This document shows positions 52,705-61,769 of a stretch of 64,000 bases of DNA, one piece after another. Numbering within the stretch: position 1 is the first letter of the stretch; every line of letters starts with the position of its first letter. The notes beneath the pieces were generated by a model. The model had not been told where the DNA came from. It ran no database searches and saw only the letters and a list, made by a program, of their open reading frames with translations. The translations under genes and the position numbers were made by a program. Source of the DNA: Arthrobacter sp. EpRS71 (GTDB taxonomy: Bacteria; Actinomycetota; Actinomycetes; Actinomycetales; Micrococcaceae); contig NZ_LNUV01000004.1 in assembly GCF_001512285.1 (NCBI RefSeq), positions 62,001-126,000 of the forward strand, written 5' to 3'.

Positions 52705-53369
52705 CCCAGATAGAGTTCGCCCACGGGAACCTCGGCAGCCAGACGGTTGGCAGGTCCGGCCAGCGGGCATGCCCAGGCTTCGTTGTAGGCGCACGATGGG
52801 TTGTAGGCAAAGTTGAAGTCCAGGACGAACTCTTGTTCGGCGCCGGATCCTCGCGTTCCGTGAAATGAGCCTTTGACCGTGTCCAGCAGATACCGGCCTG
52901 CTCCGTAGCTTCCGCCGTTCTTGCCGGCCGTCGCATCCCGGAAGGGTACAAAGATGCCGCCCCCGTAGCTCCGTAGCCGCCATGCGGCCAACGAACCCAG
53001 CCCGGGCAACTCAAAAGTGCCGATCCTGGTGAAGGGCACCACGCCGTCGGTCCCCGTTTCGACGTTCATCTCCTGTCCGCTTCCCTCGGGCGACAGGGCA
53101 GCGTACCTCCGGAAAGAGGGGTCATAGTCAGCGGTTCGAAGTCCGGAAAATGAGTCCTTCATATCGGCCGTCAGCGCTGAAGCAGGATGCGTGGCGAACA
53201 TCAGGTCCCGTTCCTGCCGCCAGAACACATGGGCGTCGAACGGGTTGGTGGCTGCGAGTTGACGCACCTTGTCGTAGAGAGCGAACGTCCGCAAGCGCCA
53301 GTCGGCAATATCAACTGCTGACATGGCGGGGATGTTGTCCTCGAAGTAATCCTGCTGATCGGGAGCCAT
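52701..53369 (-). CDS. DUF1684-domain protein
   Basis: The 222-residue protein matches DUF1684, with an N-terminal WRQERDLMFATHPASAL, a central domain of beta strands, GGGIFVPFRDATAGK, YGAGRYLLDTVKG, and the hallmark C-terminal LDFNFAYNPSCAYN...CPLAGPANRL. The conserved Tyr, Asn and Cys residues suggest a metal or ligand site. No biochemical function is established that I know of. It has no signal peptide. It is divergent from the putative lipoprotein gene across a 54-base gap. Confidence 0.85.
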   Translation of the reverse strand: MAPDQQDYFEDNIPAMSAVDIADWRLRTFALYDKVRQLAATNPFDAHVFWRQERDLMFATHPASALTADMKDSFSGLRTADYDPSFRRYAALSPEGSGQEMNVETGTDGVVPFTRIGTFELPGLGSLAAWRLRSYGGGIFVPFRDATAGKNGGSYGAGRYLLDTVKGSFHGTRGSGAEQEFVLDFNFAYNPSCAYNEAWACPLAGPANRLAAEVPVGELYLG

Positions 53370-53381
53370 ACCCTCAGCCTA
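53370..53381 (-). promoter_or_regulatory. Leaderless-type -10 box of the DUF1684 gene
   Basis: TAGGCT (53376-53381, minus) lies 6 bases before the ATG. Confidence 0.5.
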
Positions 53382-53411
53382 GTCCTGTGCGTGTCGCAGG
53401 ACTGCCGCCGA

Positions 53412-53423
53412 TAGGCTGTGGTC
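53412..53423 (+). promoter_or_regulatory. Leaderless-type -10 box of the putative lipoprotein gene
   Basis: TAGGCT (53412-53417) lies 6 bases before ATG 53424. It faces the DUF1684 box across 30 bases. Confidence 0.5.
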
Positions 53424-54290
53424 ATGAAGGGCATCCTGAACCTGCGCTGCGGTCCGATGCGGCTCGCCGCGCTGGCGCTGACGGTCACCGTCCTCGCCGG
53501 GACAGCGGCCTGCTCCGCCGAGTACAAGGGTCCGCAAGTCACCCCCACGGCCGGATCCCAGCCCAACAGTACGGAATCGGGAACGGGAACACCGGAAAGC
53601 ACGACGCCGGCACCTGGCTCCGCGGCGGGCTCGCCGTCCGCGGCACCCGGCGAAACAACAGGAGCCGGCGGTAGCAGTTCGGCCAGCCCCGGGCCGTCCC
53701 CGGTGGCGACGGCAGTGTCTTGGAAGACCTACACGGACGCCGCCAAAACCGTCAGCTTCGAGCTGCCGCAGGAGTGGATAGCCCAGTCGGTGACGCCGGA
53801 GGCCGCGGCATTGGCCCACGCTGTGAAGGTGGAGGTCAAGGATGCTGAGGGGCGGTACATCGCCACGCTCCAGACCGGATTGCCGACGGCAGTGCCGGTT
53901 TCCTGCCCCGCCGGTCAGGCGCGCCCCTATGTGGTCATCAGCAGCGTGCCCTTGGACATCCCGCACTCGGATGGCCAGGACACCATTGATCCGCGGGTGG
54001 TTTTCCGCGTGGTCCAAGGCTACAAATTCTTTGGCTCCTACGGCATCACCAACATGGTGGCGGGTGTGGACGGACAGTCCTGTGAACTGCGGAACCGGGT
54101 TCAGGGCCCTGCCGGAAAGGGGGATATCTCCTTTGGGGATGTTCCGGCGATCCACGCCTTTGCCGCTGATGAGAAGGTGGCCCCGGCCAAGGCTTTCGAT
54201 ACCTTGGACCTGGCTGCGAAGTATGCGGTCCATGGTTCTGAATTCGCCAATGTCCAGCGGATGCTACTGTCTCTGAAGGTCAATCTGTAG
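53424..54290 (+). CDS. Putative lipoprotein of unknown function
   Basis: The 288-residue protein has an N-terminal hydrophobic signal (about 12-29) ending in GTAAC, a probable lipid-accepting Cys30. A low-complexity Thr/Pro/Gly/Ser linker (about 35-95) and a folded C-terminal domain (about 100-288) with SWKTYTDAAKTVSFELPQEW follow. That domain has two internal Cys. It looks like a surface protein on a flexible stalk; I do not recognise a named family. The lipobox lacks Leu at -3, so a cleaved or anchored form is also possible. It is followed 70 bases later by the transglutaminase gene. Confidence 0.75.
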   Translation: MKGILNLRCGPMRLAALALTVTVLAGTAACSAEYKGPQVTPTAGSQPNSTESGTGTPESTTPAPGSAAGSPSAAPGETTGAGGSSSASPGPSPVATAVSWKTYTDAAKTVSFELPQEWIAQSVTPEAAALAHAVKVEVKDAEGRYIATLQTGLPTAVPVSCPAGQARPYVVISSVPLDIPHSDGQDTIDPRVVFRVVQGYKFFGSYGITNMVAGVDGQSCELRNRVQGPAGKGDISFGDVPAIHAFAADEKVAPAKAFDTLDLAAKYAVHGSEFANVQRMLLSLKVNL

Positions 54291-54360
54291 CCCTGCGATT
54301 GGCTGATCCACACACACGGCAGCGATGGGGGCTGTCCGCCGCAACCCACCTCGGAGATCA

Positions 54361-55167
54361 ATGGAACGCAATGTTGCTGCCTCGCTCGTTTTCAAGACCG
54401 CAGCCAACACCAAGGTGGCCATGGCCATAGCCGTGGCCACTAATCGTGGTTACCAGTCAGTGACGGAAAACCTGTCCATCACCAGTGACGGTGCCGAGGT
54501 TCCTTGTGCCGAACTCACCGACCACCATGGTGGCCGCTTTCATTACCTGGAGTTCACCGAGCCAAGCGACGTGACAGTGGAGTACCGGGCAACGGTTCAT
54601 GGCTTTGGGGAGCCGGACACGGCCAGTCCGATGGAACTCATCAGGTATGTCAGGCCCAGCCGGTATGCGGAGTCGGACAGGTTGCTGCCCACCTCCTACG
54701 CCGAGTTCGGAAACCTCCACGGTGCAGAGCTGCTGCATGCGGTCCGCAATTGGGTCAACGGGGAACTGCGCTACGTCAGCGGATCCTCCCGCGGGACTGA
54801 CGGCGCTGTGGAAACCCTGCTTCACCGGAAAGGTGTGTGCCGGGACTTCGCCCACCTTGCCATTGCCCTCTTGCGGTCCAAGGATGTTCCTGCGCGGCTG
54901 GCGGCAGTGTATGCCCCCGGGCTGAGCCCCATGGATTTCCATGCTGTTGCCGAGGCATACATCAACGGCGCCTGGCACATCATCGACCCCACCGGGCTGG
55001 CACCCCGCGAGTCCATGCTCCGCATCACTGCAGGGCGGGACTCCTCGGATACTGCGTTCCTGTCCACCGTGGGCGGCAGCTTGACCCTGAAGACACTCAG
55101 GGTCAGTGCAGTGGTTAACGGAGAGCTCCCGGTGGAGGACCCCCGGGAGCTCATCAGCTTGCGTTAG
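54361..55167 (+). CDS. Transglutaminase-like protein
   Basis: The 268-residue protein has an N-terminal beta domain (about 1-110) and the transglutaminase/cysteine-protease-like core with the triad Cys160 (GVCRDFAHL), His194 (DFHAVAEAY) and Asp209 (IIDPTG). This arrangement is common in bacterial proteins with peptidase or amidase roles. It has no signal peptide, so it acts in the cytoplasm. ATG 54361 follows GGAG; 12 codons of open frame upstream are not used. It is convergent with the MarR gene, overlapping it by 4 bases. Confidence 0.88.
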   Translation: MERNVAASLVFKTAANTKVAMAIAVATNRGYQSVTENLSITSDGAEVPCAELTDHHGGRFHYLEFTEPSDVTVEYRATVHGFGEPDTASPMELIRYVRPSRYAESDRLLPTSYAEFGNLHGAELLHAVRNWVNGELRYVSGSSRGTDGAVETLLHRKGVCRDFAHLAIALLRSKDVPARLAAVYAPGLSPMDFHAVAEAYINGAWHIIDPTGLAPRESMLRITAGRDSSDTAFLSTVGGSLTLKTLRVSAVVNGELPVEDPRELISLR

Positions 55168-55625
55168 TGTGCGGCCACCGAGGCGCGGAGTTTCTCCGTC
55201 AGTCGCAGAAGCTCCTTCTGTTCCTCGGCTGTGAGTGCGGGCGCCACCAAGTTGGCGATGTCCCGCACATGTTCGCGGCCGATGGTTTTTTGGAGGTCAC
55301 TGCCGGCTTCGGTGAGTGAGAGCAGGACTCCGCGGCCGTCGTCGGGAGCTGTTGTTCGTTCCACCAAGCCGCGCTTCTCCAAACGGTCCACCAAGCGGCT
55401 CAGGCTGGACTGGCTCAGCAGCACCTTGTCATTGATCTCGTTCAGGCGAAGCTGGCCTGACGGGCATGTGGACAACGTAAAGAGGACGTCGTACTCCTTG
55501 ACCGGAAGCGTCTTGAACGCAGGTCCCGACTGAAGCTTCCGCATCACCGCCACCTGGGAGCGGAACAGAGACTCCCAGGTTTCGGCGGCGAGGCGAACGG
55601 CGGAGGACGCCGAGGGGCTGGACAT
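55164..55625 (-). CDS. MarR-family transcriptional regulator
   Basis: The 153-residue winged-helix protein has the MarR layout. Its dimerisation helices lie at both ends, and the recognition helix (NDKVLLSQSSLSRLVDRLEKRGLVER) and wing (DDGRGVLLSLTEAG) lie at about 65-108. MarR proteins usually repress a neighbouring gene until a phenolic or oxidant ligand releases them. Its ATG shares one base with the stop of the upstream LLM oxidoreductase gene (TGATG), so both come from one message and it may regulate its own operon. Palindromes upstream of that operon fit MarR operators. Confidence 0.9.
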   Translation of the reverse strand: MSSPSASSAVRLAAETWESLFRSQVAVMRKLQSGPAFKTLPVKEYDVLFTLSTCPSGQLRLNEINDKVLLSQSSLSRLVDRLEKRGLVERTTAPDDGRGVLLSLTEAGSDLQKTIGREHVRDIANLVAPALTAEEQKELLRLTEKLRASVAAH

Positions 55626-56749
55626 CAGGCGTCCTGCCCCGCAGCACCAGCGGTAGCGGTTTCGCTGACCTTGGCTTCCAAGGCGGCGGCAACGCGCGAG
55701 GCGTGCGTCGGTGCGTCCGGCACGTGCGCAGGTTTCATGGCGGCGTATTCCTTACGAAGCACGGGCAAGACTTCTTCGCCGAAGAGGTCCAGCTGCTCCA
55801 GGACAGTCTTCAGCGGCAGGCCGGCATGGTCAATCAGGAATAGCTGCCGCTGGTAATCACCGAAAGCCTCCCGGAATGTCAGGGTTTTCTCGATGACTTC
55901 CTGCGGGCTGCCCACGGTCAGCGGAGTCTGCGAGGTGAAGTCCTCCAACGAGGGTCCGTGTCCGTAGACAGGTGCGTTGTCGAAGTACGGGCGGAATTCC
56001 TTCACGGCATCCTGGGAGTTCTTCCTCATGAAGAACTGACCACCAAGGCCGACTATTGCCTGATCGGCCTTGCCGTGGCCGTAGTGCTCGTAGCGCTCAC
56101 GGTACAGGCCGATCAGCTGCTGGTAGTGCTCCTTGGGCCAGAAGATGTTGTTGGCGAAGAAACCGTCGCCGTAGTACGCGGCGACTTCCGCAATCTGCGG
56201 CGTACGGATGGAGCCGTGCCACACGAAGGGGGCGACGTCGTCGAGCGGGCGCGGCGTGGAGGTGAAGTTCTGCAGCGGAGTACGGAACTTGCCGGACCAG
56301 TTAACGGTGTCCTCATCCCACAGCTTGCGGAGGAGGCTGTAGTTCTCGATGGCGAGCTCGATGCCGTCCTGGATGTTCTTTCCGAACCAGGGGTATACCG
56401 GCGCTGTGTTGCCACGGCCCAGGACCAGGTCCACGCGGCCATCCGAGAGGTGCTGGAGCATGGCGAAGTCTTCGGCGATCTTGACCGGATCATTGGTGGT
56501 GATCAGGGTGGTGGCAGTGGACAACGTGATGCGCTCGGTCTGGGCTGCGATGTAGGCCAGAGTGGTGGTGGGGGAGGAAGAGAAGAAGGGCCGGTTGTGG
56601 TGCTCGCCGAGGGCGTACACGTCCATGCCGATTTCTTCGACCTTCTTGGCGATGGCAACGGAGGCCTTGATGCGTTCGTTTTCCGTGGGCGTGCGGCCCG
56701 TGGTGGGGTCAGTGGTGATGTCGCTGACGCTGAATACGCCGATCTGCAT
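55625..56749 (-). CDS. LLM-class flavin-dependent oxidoreductase
   Basis: The 374-residue bacterial-luciferase-like monooxygenase has MQIGVFSVSDIT at its N-terminus, YALGEHHNRPF near 45, LSTATTLITTNDPVKIAEDFAMLQHLSDGRVDLVLGRGN near 85-125, and LGGQFFMRKNSQ further on. It uses FMNH2 and oxygen on an unknown substrate. ATG 56749 follows GGGAGAAAGG; a longer frame 18 codons upstream is not used. It heads a two-gene operon with the marR gene. Relatives in actinobacteria are often regulated by such an adjacent MarR. Confidence 0.9.
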   Translation of the reverse strand: MQIGVFSVSDITTDPTTGRTPTENERIKASVAIAKKVEEIGMDVYALGEHHNRPFFSSSPTTTLAYIAAQTERITLSTATTLITTNDPVKIAEDFAMLQHLSDGRVDLVLGRGNTAPVYPWFGKNIQDGIELAIENYSLLRKLWDEDTVNWSGKFRTPLQNFTSTPRPLDDVAPFVWHGSIRTPQIAEVAAYYGDGFFANNIFWPKEHYQQLIGLYRERYEHYGHGKADQAIVGLGGQFFMRKNSQDAVKEFRPYFDNAPVYGHGPSLEDFTSQTPLTVGSPQEVIEKTLTFREAFGDYQRQLFLIDHAGLPLKTVLEQLDLFGEEVLPVLRKEYAAMKPAHVPDAPTHASRVAAALEAKVSETATAGAAGQDA

Positions 56750-56805
56750 GGTGTGCCTTTCTCCCTGCCCGAGGTCCCGGGCTCTGTAAACAGTGTACCT
56801 CAAAC

Positions 56806-56830
56806 TAGATGCATTTGCATGTATCGATAC
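56806..56830. promoter_or_regulatory. Candidate MarR operators upstream of the LLM/marR operon
   Basis: TAGATGCA-TT-TGCATGTA (56806-56823) is an inverted repeat with one mismatch in 8-base arms. It runs into GTATCGATAC (56821-56830), a perfect 10-base palindrome. ATGCA/TGCAT half-sites are typical of MarR operators. They lie 57-81 bases before the LLM gene. Confidence 0.55.
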
Positions 56831-56838
56831 CTGTAACA

Positions 56839-56871
56839 GGACAGGCCCGGGAATTGTTCCCGGGCCTGTCC
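56839..56871. terminator. Terminator hairpin after the RND permease gene
   Basis: GGACAGGCCCGGGAA (56839-56853) pairs perfectly with TTCCCGGGCCTGTCC (56857-56871) around TTG, a 15-bp stem. It lies 28 bases after the minus-strand RND permease stop. Confidence 0.75.
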
Positions 56872-56899
56872 ATCAAGGGTGACTCTGTAGAGAAGCCCG

Positions 56900-59800
56900 C
56901 TATTCTGCGGGGTTATGGGCGGCGCGGCGGCCCGTAACCCGGGGAACCATGCCCGTGGTCCAGTCTTGGAAATCGTCTGACGCGGAACTGCCGCCGGATC
57001 CGGAGCCGGGAGAAGCCTTGGGCTTGTCCTGAAGCGCCTTCAGCAGATCCTTCTTCTCCCGGCGGCCCTCCACAAGTTTGTAGAGAACCGGCACCAGGAC
57101 CAACGTCAGCGCAGTGGACGAAACCAGTCCACCGATCACCACAATTGCCAAGGGTTGCGAAATGAACCCGCCTCCACCTGTGAGGCCCAGCGCCATGGGA
57201 GTCAGGGCGAACACGGTGGCCAGGGCCGTCATGAGGATGGGCCGGAGCCGCTGGCGGGCTCCGTGGGTGATGGCATCGGCAACGTTCATGCCCTGACTGC
57301 CGTCATGGGGTTTGCGGTACTGGTTGATGAGGTCGATCAGCACAATGGCATTGGTGACCACGATTCCCACCAGCATCAGCATGCCGATCAGTGACGGCAG
57401 TCCCAACGGAACGCCGGTGACCAGCAGCAGACCCACCGCACCCGTTGCCGCGAACGGTACGGAGACCAACAGGATGAGTGGCTGTATGAGTGACTTGAAA
57501 GCGGCCACCATAATCACATAGACGATCGCTATTGCCGCCAGCAGAGCCAGGCCAAGTTGCCGGAAGGACTCAGCCTGCTGCGTTGTGGCACCACCGATGG
57601 TGGCCGTCACCCCCGCGGGCAATTCCACTCCAGCCAGCCGCTCCTGCACGGCAGCGCTGACGCTGCCCAGATTGGATCCGGAGGGCGTCACGGTCACCCT
57701 TGCCGTGCGCTGCCCATTGCTGCTGGTGATGGACACCGGGGTGTCAACCTGCTCGACGGCGGCAATCGACTCGAGTGCCACTCCGCCGCGGACTGTGGGC
57801 AGCTGGAGCGCACGTACCGCGGCGATGCTGGTAAAGCGTGTACCTTCGCCGATCTGCACAGGGTAATCGTTGGTCTCAATCCGGACGGTACCGGCAGGAA
57901 CGGGGCTGACCGTGGAGGCAAGGAAGGCTCCTACCTGCTCTTCTGTCAGGCCTGCCGCCACTGCCTTGGCCCGGTCGACGCGGACCTGGACCACCGACTG
58001 CTTGGAGGCAAGGTTAGTGGCCACTTCCGTACTGCCCGGAACGCCTTCCATGGCCTTGACCATGGCATCGCTTGCCGTCTGCAGGTCAGCGGAGTTCGCG
58101 GCCCTGATGGTGATGTCCACCGTTGAGGAGGTGCCGAATCCGCCCTGCTGGGATCCCACCGTCACCTTCCCGGCAGCCCCTTCAAGCTTGGCGCGGACCT
58201 CATCCTGGAGTTTGCTTTGGTTCACTTTCTCATCGGTGACAATGGTGAACGTCGAGTTGGACGAACCGGTGGAGGTGAGTGCAGCGAAGCCGGTCTGGGC
58301 GTTTCCGGACGTGACCTGCACGTCCTTGATGCCTTCAATGCCCTTGAGGGCTTCCTCAACCTTGGAAGCTTCATCGCTGGTGGCCTGCAGGCTGGTGCCA
58401 GCCGGAAGGACTTGGCGCACTGTCATGCTGTTCTCGCGGGAGCGGCCCAAAAGATCAGTGGCCAGAAGAGGCGAGACTGCGATGGTGGCCACCAGAATCA
58501 ATGCCGCGGCGGACAAGGTGATGACGGGATGTTTCTGCGTCTTGGCAAGAATCGGAAGGTAGCCGCGCTGGAGGCGGCTCCGTTGTTCGGCTTCCCGGGC
58601 CTTCTCGGCGGCCTCCTTGGCCGATGCCTGTGCCTCAGCGCCCTTTCCGGGTGAGGAAAGGAACCAATAGGCCAGGACCGGAACGATCGTCAGGGAAACC
58701 AGTAGTGAAGACAACAGCGCGATGGTTACAGTCAGGGCGAAGGGCCGGAACAGCTCACCAGCGAGGTCGCCCACGAAAGCGATGGGGAGGAACACAGCCA
58801 CGGTGGTCAAGGTGGAAGCCGTGATGGCCCCGGCAACTTCCCTGATGGAGGTCAGGATGGCCGTCAGCTTGTGTTCGCCGTAACTCAGATGCCGCTTGAT
58901 GTTCTCGATCACCACAATGGAGTCATCAACCACGCGCCCGATCGCAATGGTGAGGGCACCCAAGGTCAGGATGTTCAGCGAATAACCGGTGGCGGAGATG
59001 CCGATGAACGTGATCAGCAGGGACAGCGGAATGGAGACAGCCGTGACAAGCGTGGAGCGTACGGACATCAGGAAAACCAGGATCACAGCCACCGCGAAGC
59101 CCAGGCCAAGGAGCCCTTCGGTGGTGAGGTCCTTGATGGACTTCTCAATGAACGGAGCCTGGTCGAAGACCGGCGTGAAGGTCGCGTTATTGCCGAGTTC
59201 CGCTTCCATGGGCCCGACGGCGTCCCTGACGGCGTGCGAGATCGCCACCGTATCGCCCTCCGGCTTCTTGGTGACGGACAGCGCCAACGTGGGCTTACCG
59301 TTGGTACGCGTGATGGACGTGGCGGCGTCGTCCTCGATGCTGACATCGGCGACGGCGCCGATGGTGGCGGCATTCTTGGCGCCAGCCAAGGGGAGTCCCT
59401 TAATGATGTCCAACGAATCCACCGGGCTGCCGAGCTGGAGGGACAGGGTCTTGCCCTGATCCTCGATGGTGCCGACAGGAACCAAGGTGCCATTGTTCTT
59501 CAGGGCATTGCTGATGGACTGGACAGAGGCACCTGACGTTGCCAGATCCGCAGGGCGGGGCTGGATCAGGATGTGCTGGCTGGAGCCGCCGGTCACATCG
59601 GCGCCACGAACGCCGTCGATCTTTTGCAGGCGCGGAACGCTGAGACGCAGGAGGTCAGCGTTAAGTTCGCTCAGCGGTTTGTCCGAGGAGACCGCCAAAT
59701 AGACAATCGGGAAGTCGCTGATGTTGCCGGCGATTGACTGGGGTTCGACGTCGGCCGGCAGTACCCGCTTGGCATTTGAGATGGCCCGGTCAATCTGATT

Positions 59801-60118
59801 GCGCGCCCGGTCCAGGTTGGAGCCGTACGTGAACACCATGGTGATCTGCGAAACGCCGTTGCGGGACGTCGAGGTGGTGGACTCAAGCCCTTCGACGCTG
59901 TTCAGTGCTGTTTCCAGCGGCTGGCTCAGCTGCTTGTCCACAACCTCCGGAGAAGCGCCCGGCATGGAGGTCACCACCGTGATCTGCGGGAACTCGATGG
60001 AGGGAATAAGTTCCTGCTTGAGCGAACCCATGGTGATCACGCCGAACACCGCCGCAAAGACGGTGATCAGCGCGATCAAGGCCCGGTTTCCCAGGGACAG
60101 TCTGGCCAAGCGGAACAT
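56900..60118 (-). CDS. HAE1/AcrB-type RND permease
   Basis: The 1072-residue protein has the RND layout of two halves, each with one plus five membrane segments and a large extracytoplasmic loop. LGNRALIALITVFAAVFG is the first segment. TLGALTIAIGRVVDDSIVVIENIKRH near 395 is the proton-relay motif with the Asp pair, and GGATTQQAESFRQLG near 870 starts the second transmembrane set. It is of the HAE1 kind, not MmpL. No membrane-fusion or outer-membrane partner gene is adjacent, as expected in a cell without an outer membrane, so it may work alone. GGAG precedes the ATG. The C-terminal tail is Gly/Ser-rich. Confidence 0.92.
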   Translation of the reverse strand: MFRLARLSLGNRALIALITVFAAVFGVITMGSLKQELIPSIEFPQITVVTSMPGASPEVVDKQLSQPLETALNSVEGLESTTSTSRNGVSQITMVFTYGSNLDRARNQIDRAISNAKRVLPADVEPQSIAGNISDFPIVYLAVSSDKPLSELNADLLRLSVPRLQKIDGVRGADVTGGSSQHILIQPRPADLATSGASVQSISNALKNNGTLVPVGTIEDQGKTLSLQLGSPVDSLDIIKGLPLAGAKNAATIGAVADVSIEDDAATSITRTNGKPTLALSVTKKPEGDTVAISHAVRDAVGPMEAELGNNATFTPVFDQAPFIEKSIKDLTTEGLLGLGFAVAVILVFLMSVRSTLVTAVSIPLSLLITFIGISATGYSLNILTLGALTIAIGRVVDDSIVVIENIKRHLSYGEHKLTAILTSIREVAGAITASTLTTVAVFLPIAFVGDLAGELFRPFALTVTIALLSSLLVSLTIVPVLAYWFLSSPGKGAEAQASAKEAAEKAREAEQRSRLQRGYLPILAKTQKHPVITLSAAALILVATIAVSPLLATDLLGRSRENSMTVRQVLPAGTSLQATSDEASKVEEALKGIEGIKDVQVTSGNAQTGFAALTSTGSSNSTFTIVTDEKVNQSKLQDEVRAKLEGAAGKVTVGSQQGGFGTSSTVDITIRAANSADLQTASDAMVKAMEGVPGSTEVATNLASKQSVVQVRVDRAKAVAAGLTEEQVGAFLASTVSPVPAGTVRIETNDYPVQIGEGTRFTSIAAVRALQLPTVRGGVALESIAAVEQVDTPVSITSSNGQRTARVTVTPSGSNLGSVSAAVQERLAGVELPAGVTATIGGATTQQAESFRQLGLALLAAIAIVYVIMVAAFKSLIQPLILLVSVPFAATGAVGLLLVTGVPLGLPSLIGMLMLVGIVVTNAIVLIDLINQYRKPHDGSQGMNVADAITHGARQRLRPILMTALATVFALTPMALGLTGGGGFISQPLAIVVIGGLVSSTALTLVLVPVLYKLVEGRREKKDLLKALQDKPKASPGSGSGGSSASDDFQDWTTGMVPRVTGRRAAHNPAE

Positions 60119-60184
60119 TGCATTGACTCCTGCGGTCTACGTAACGATTCGGCTGAGGGAACCGGCCGCAGCCCCGGGTATGGC

Positions 60185-61690
60185 CTAGCTTTGGATGGCG
60201 GTGGCCACTTCCAATTGCAGAGAGCTGGCGGTGCTTGCTTCCAGCTCGGCTGCAAGGTCGGCATTCTCATTGAGCTTGACGCCGTAGCCCGGCATCATCT
60301 CCTTGAGCTTGGACTGCCAACCTTTGAAGTTCTTCGGGAAGGACTTCTGCAACAGTTCGATCATGATGGGCACGGCGGTGGAAGCGCCCGGAGAAGCGCC
60401 CAGCAGCGCGCCGATTGACCCATCGCGGGAGGCAATGACTTCAGTGCCGAACTGCAGGACGCCACCCTTCTGTGGGTGCTTCTTGATGATCTGTACACGC
60501 TGGCCCGCCGTGATCAGTTCCCAATTGCCCCCGGAGGCTTCCGGATAGTACTCGCGCAGGGCCTCAACCTTGGCCTCGTGCCGCTTGGCAACCTCCTTGA
60601 TGAGGTACGCGGTGAGGTCCATGTTGTCCTTGGCCACAGCCAGCATGGGAATGATGTTCCCCGGGCGGATGGACAACGGAAGGTCCAGGTAGCTGGAGGT
60701 CTTCAGGAAGTTGGTGGAGAAACCGGCGTACGGGCCGAAGAGGAGGGAGCGCTTGCCGTCCACATAGCGGGTGTCCAGGTGCGGGACGGACATGGGCGGC
60801 GCGCCCACCGACGCCTGGCCGTAGACCTTTGCGCTGTGCTGGGAGGTGACGGCGTCGTCGGTGCACCGGAAGAACTGGCCGGAGACGGGGAAGCCACCGT
60901 ATCCCTTGCTTTCAGGAATGCCGGATGCCTGGAGAAGGTGAAGTGCTCCGCCACCGGCACCCACGAAGACGAACTTCGCGTGGATGCGGCCGTGCTCGCC
61001 GGACTTGGGGTGCTTGATGGAAAGATCCCATCCACCGCCTGCTGCGCGGTGGATATTGGTGACATCGTGTCCATAGTTGACCTCGGCGCCGCTGCTCTGC
61101 AGGTAGCCCGTCAGTTCACGGGTCAAGGCGCCGAAATCGACGTCGGTGCCTTCAGCCGCGCGGGTTGCTGCCACGCGCTGCTTGCGGTCACGGCCCTTGA
61201 CGATCAACGGGGCCCACTTGGCGATCTGGTCCTGGTCCTCGGTGTATTCCATGCTGCGGAACAGCGTGTTGGGCTTAAGGGCCTCGTAGCGGGTCTTGAG
61301 GAAGTTCGAGTGGTCATCGCCAATGACGAAGCTCATGTGCGGAACGGTGTTGATGAAGCCCTTGGGAGACCCGATGACTTTGCTGTCCACAAGATGGGAC
61401 CAGAACTGGCGGGACAGTTGGAACTGTTCGTTGATGTGCAGGGCCTTGGACGGGTCTACGGAACCGTCTTTTGCTGCGGGGGAGTAGTTAAGCTCACACA
61501 GCGCAGCATGGCCCGTGCCGGCGTTGTTCCAGGGTCCGGAACTCTCGAGCCCTGCTTCGTCGAGTCGTTCGAACAGGGAGATGGTCCAGGTGGGTTCAAG
61601 TTGCTTGATGAACGCACCAAGGGTGGCACTCATGATTCCACCGCCAATAAGGACGACGTCAGCATGTTGGGTCTTGGAAATGAAGGTCAC
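60185..61690 (-). CDS. mqo: Malate:quinone oxidoreductase
   Basis: The 501-residue FAD enzyme has [21 protein letters not shown] at the N-terminus, [22 protein letters not shown] near 55, [15 protein letters not shown] near 240, and [17 protein letters not shown] near 430, all typical of Mqo. It oxidises malate to oxaloacetate and passes electrons to menaquinone in the membrane, bypassing soluble malate dehydrogenase. The GTG at 61690 follows ACGGAG by 7 bases; a TTG at 61696 abuts that site and is less likely. A TATTCT -10 box lies at 61726-61731. Confidence 0.95.
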   Translation of the reverse strand: MTFISKTQHADVVLIGGGIMSATLGAFIKQLEPTWTISLFERLDEAGLESSGPWNNAGTGHAALCELNYSPAAKDGSVDPSKALHINEQFQLSRQFWSHLVDSKVIGSPKGFINTVPHMSFVIGDDHSNFLKTRYEALKPNTLFRSMEYTEDQDQIAKWAPLIVKGRDRKQRVAATRAAEGTDVDFGALTRELTGYLQSSGAEVNYGHDVTNIHRAAGGGWDLSIKHPKSGEHGRIHAKFVFVGAGGGALHLLQASGIPESKGYGGFPVSGQFFRCTDDAVTSQHSAKVYGQASVGAPPMSVPHLDTRYVDGKRSLLFGPYAGFSTNFLKTSSYLDLPLSIRPGNIIPMLAVAKDNMDLTAYLIKEVAKRHEAKVEALREYYPEASGGNWELITAGQRVQIIKKHPQKGGVLQFGTEVIASRDGSIGALLGASPGASTAVPIMIELLQKSFPKNFKGWQSKLKEMMPGYGVKLNENADLAAELEASTASSLQLEVATAIQS

Positions 61691-61725
61691 GATCAATCTC
61701 CGTTAGCGGCGGCACTGGCTGTCAC

Positions 61726-61731
61726 AGAATA
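61726..61731 (-). promoter_or_regulatory. Possible -10 box of mqo
   Basis: TATTCT on the minus strand, about 36 bases before the GTG; the leader keeps the GGAG site. Confidence 0.4.
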
Positions 61732-61769
61732 TCCCCGCGCAGACTCAATACTGAAATTACGGGGAATCG

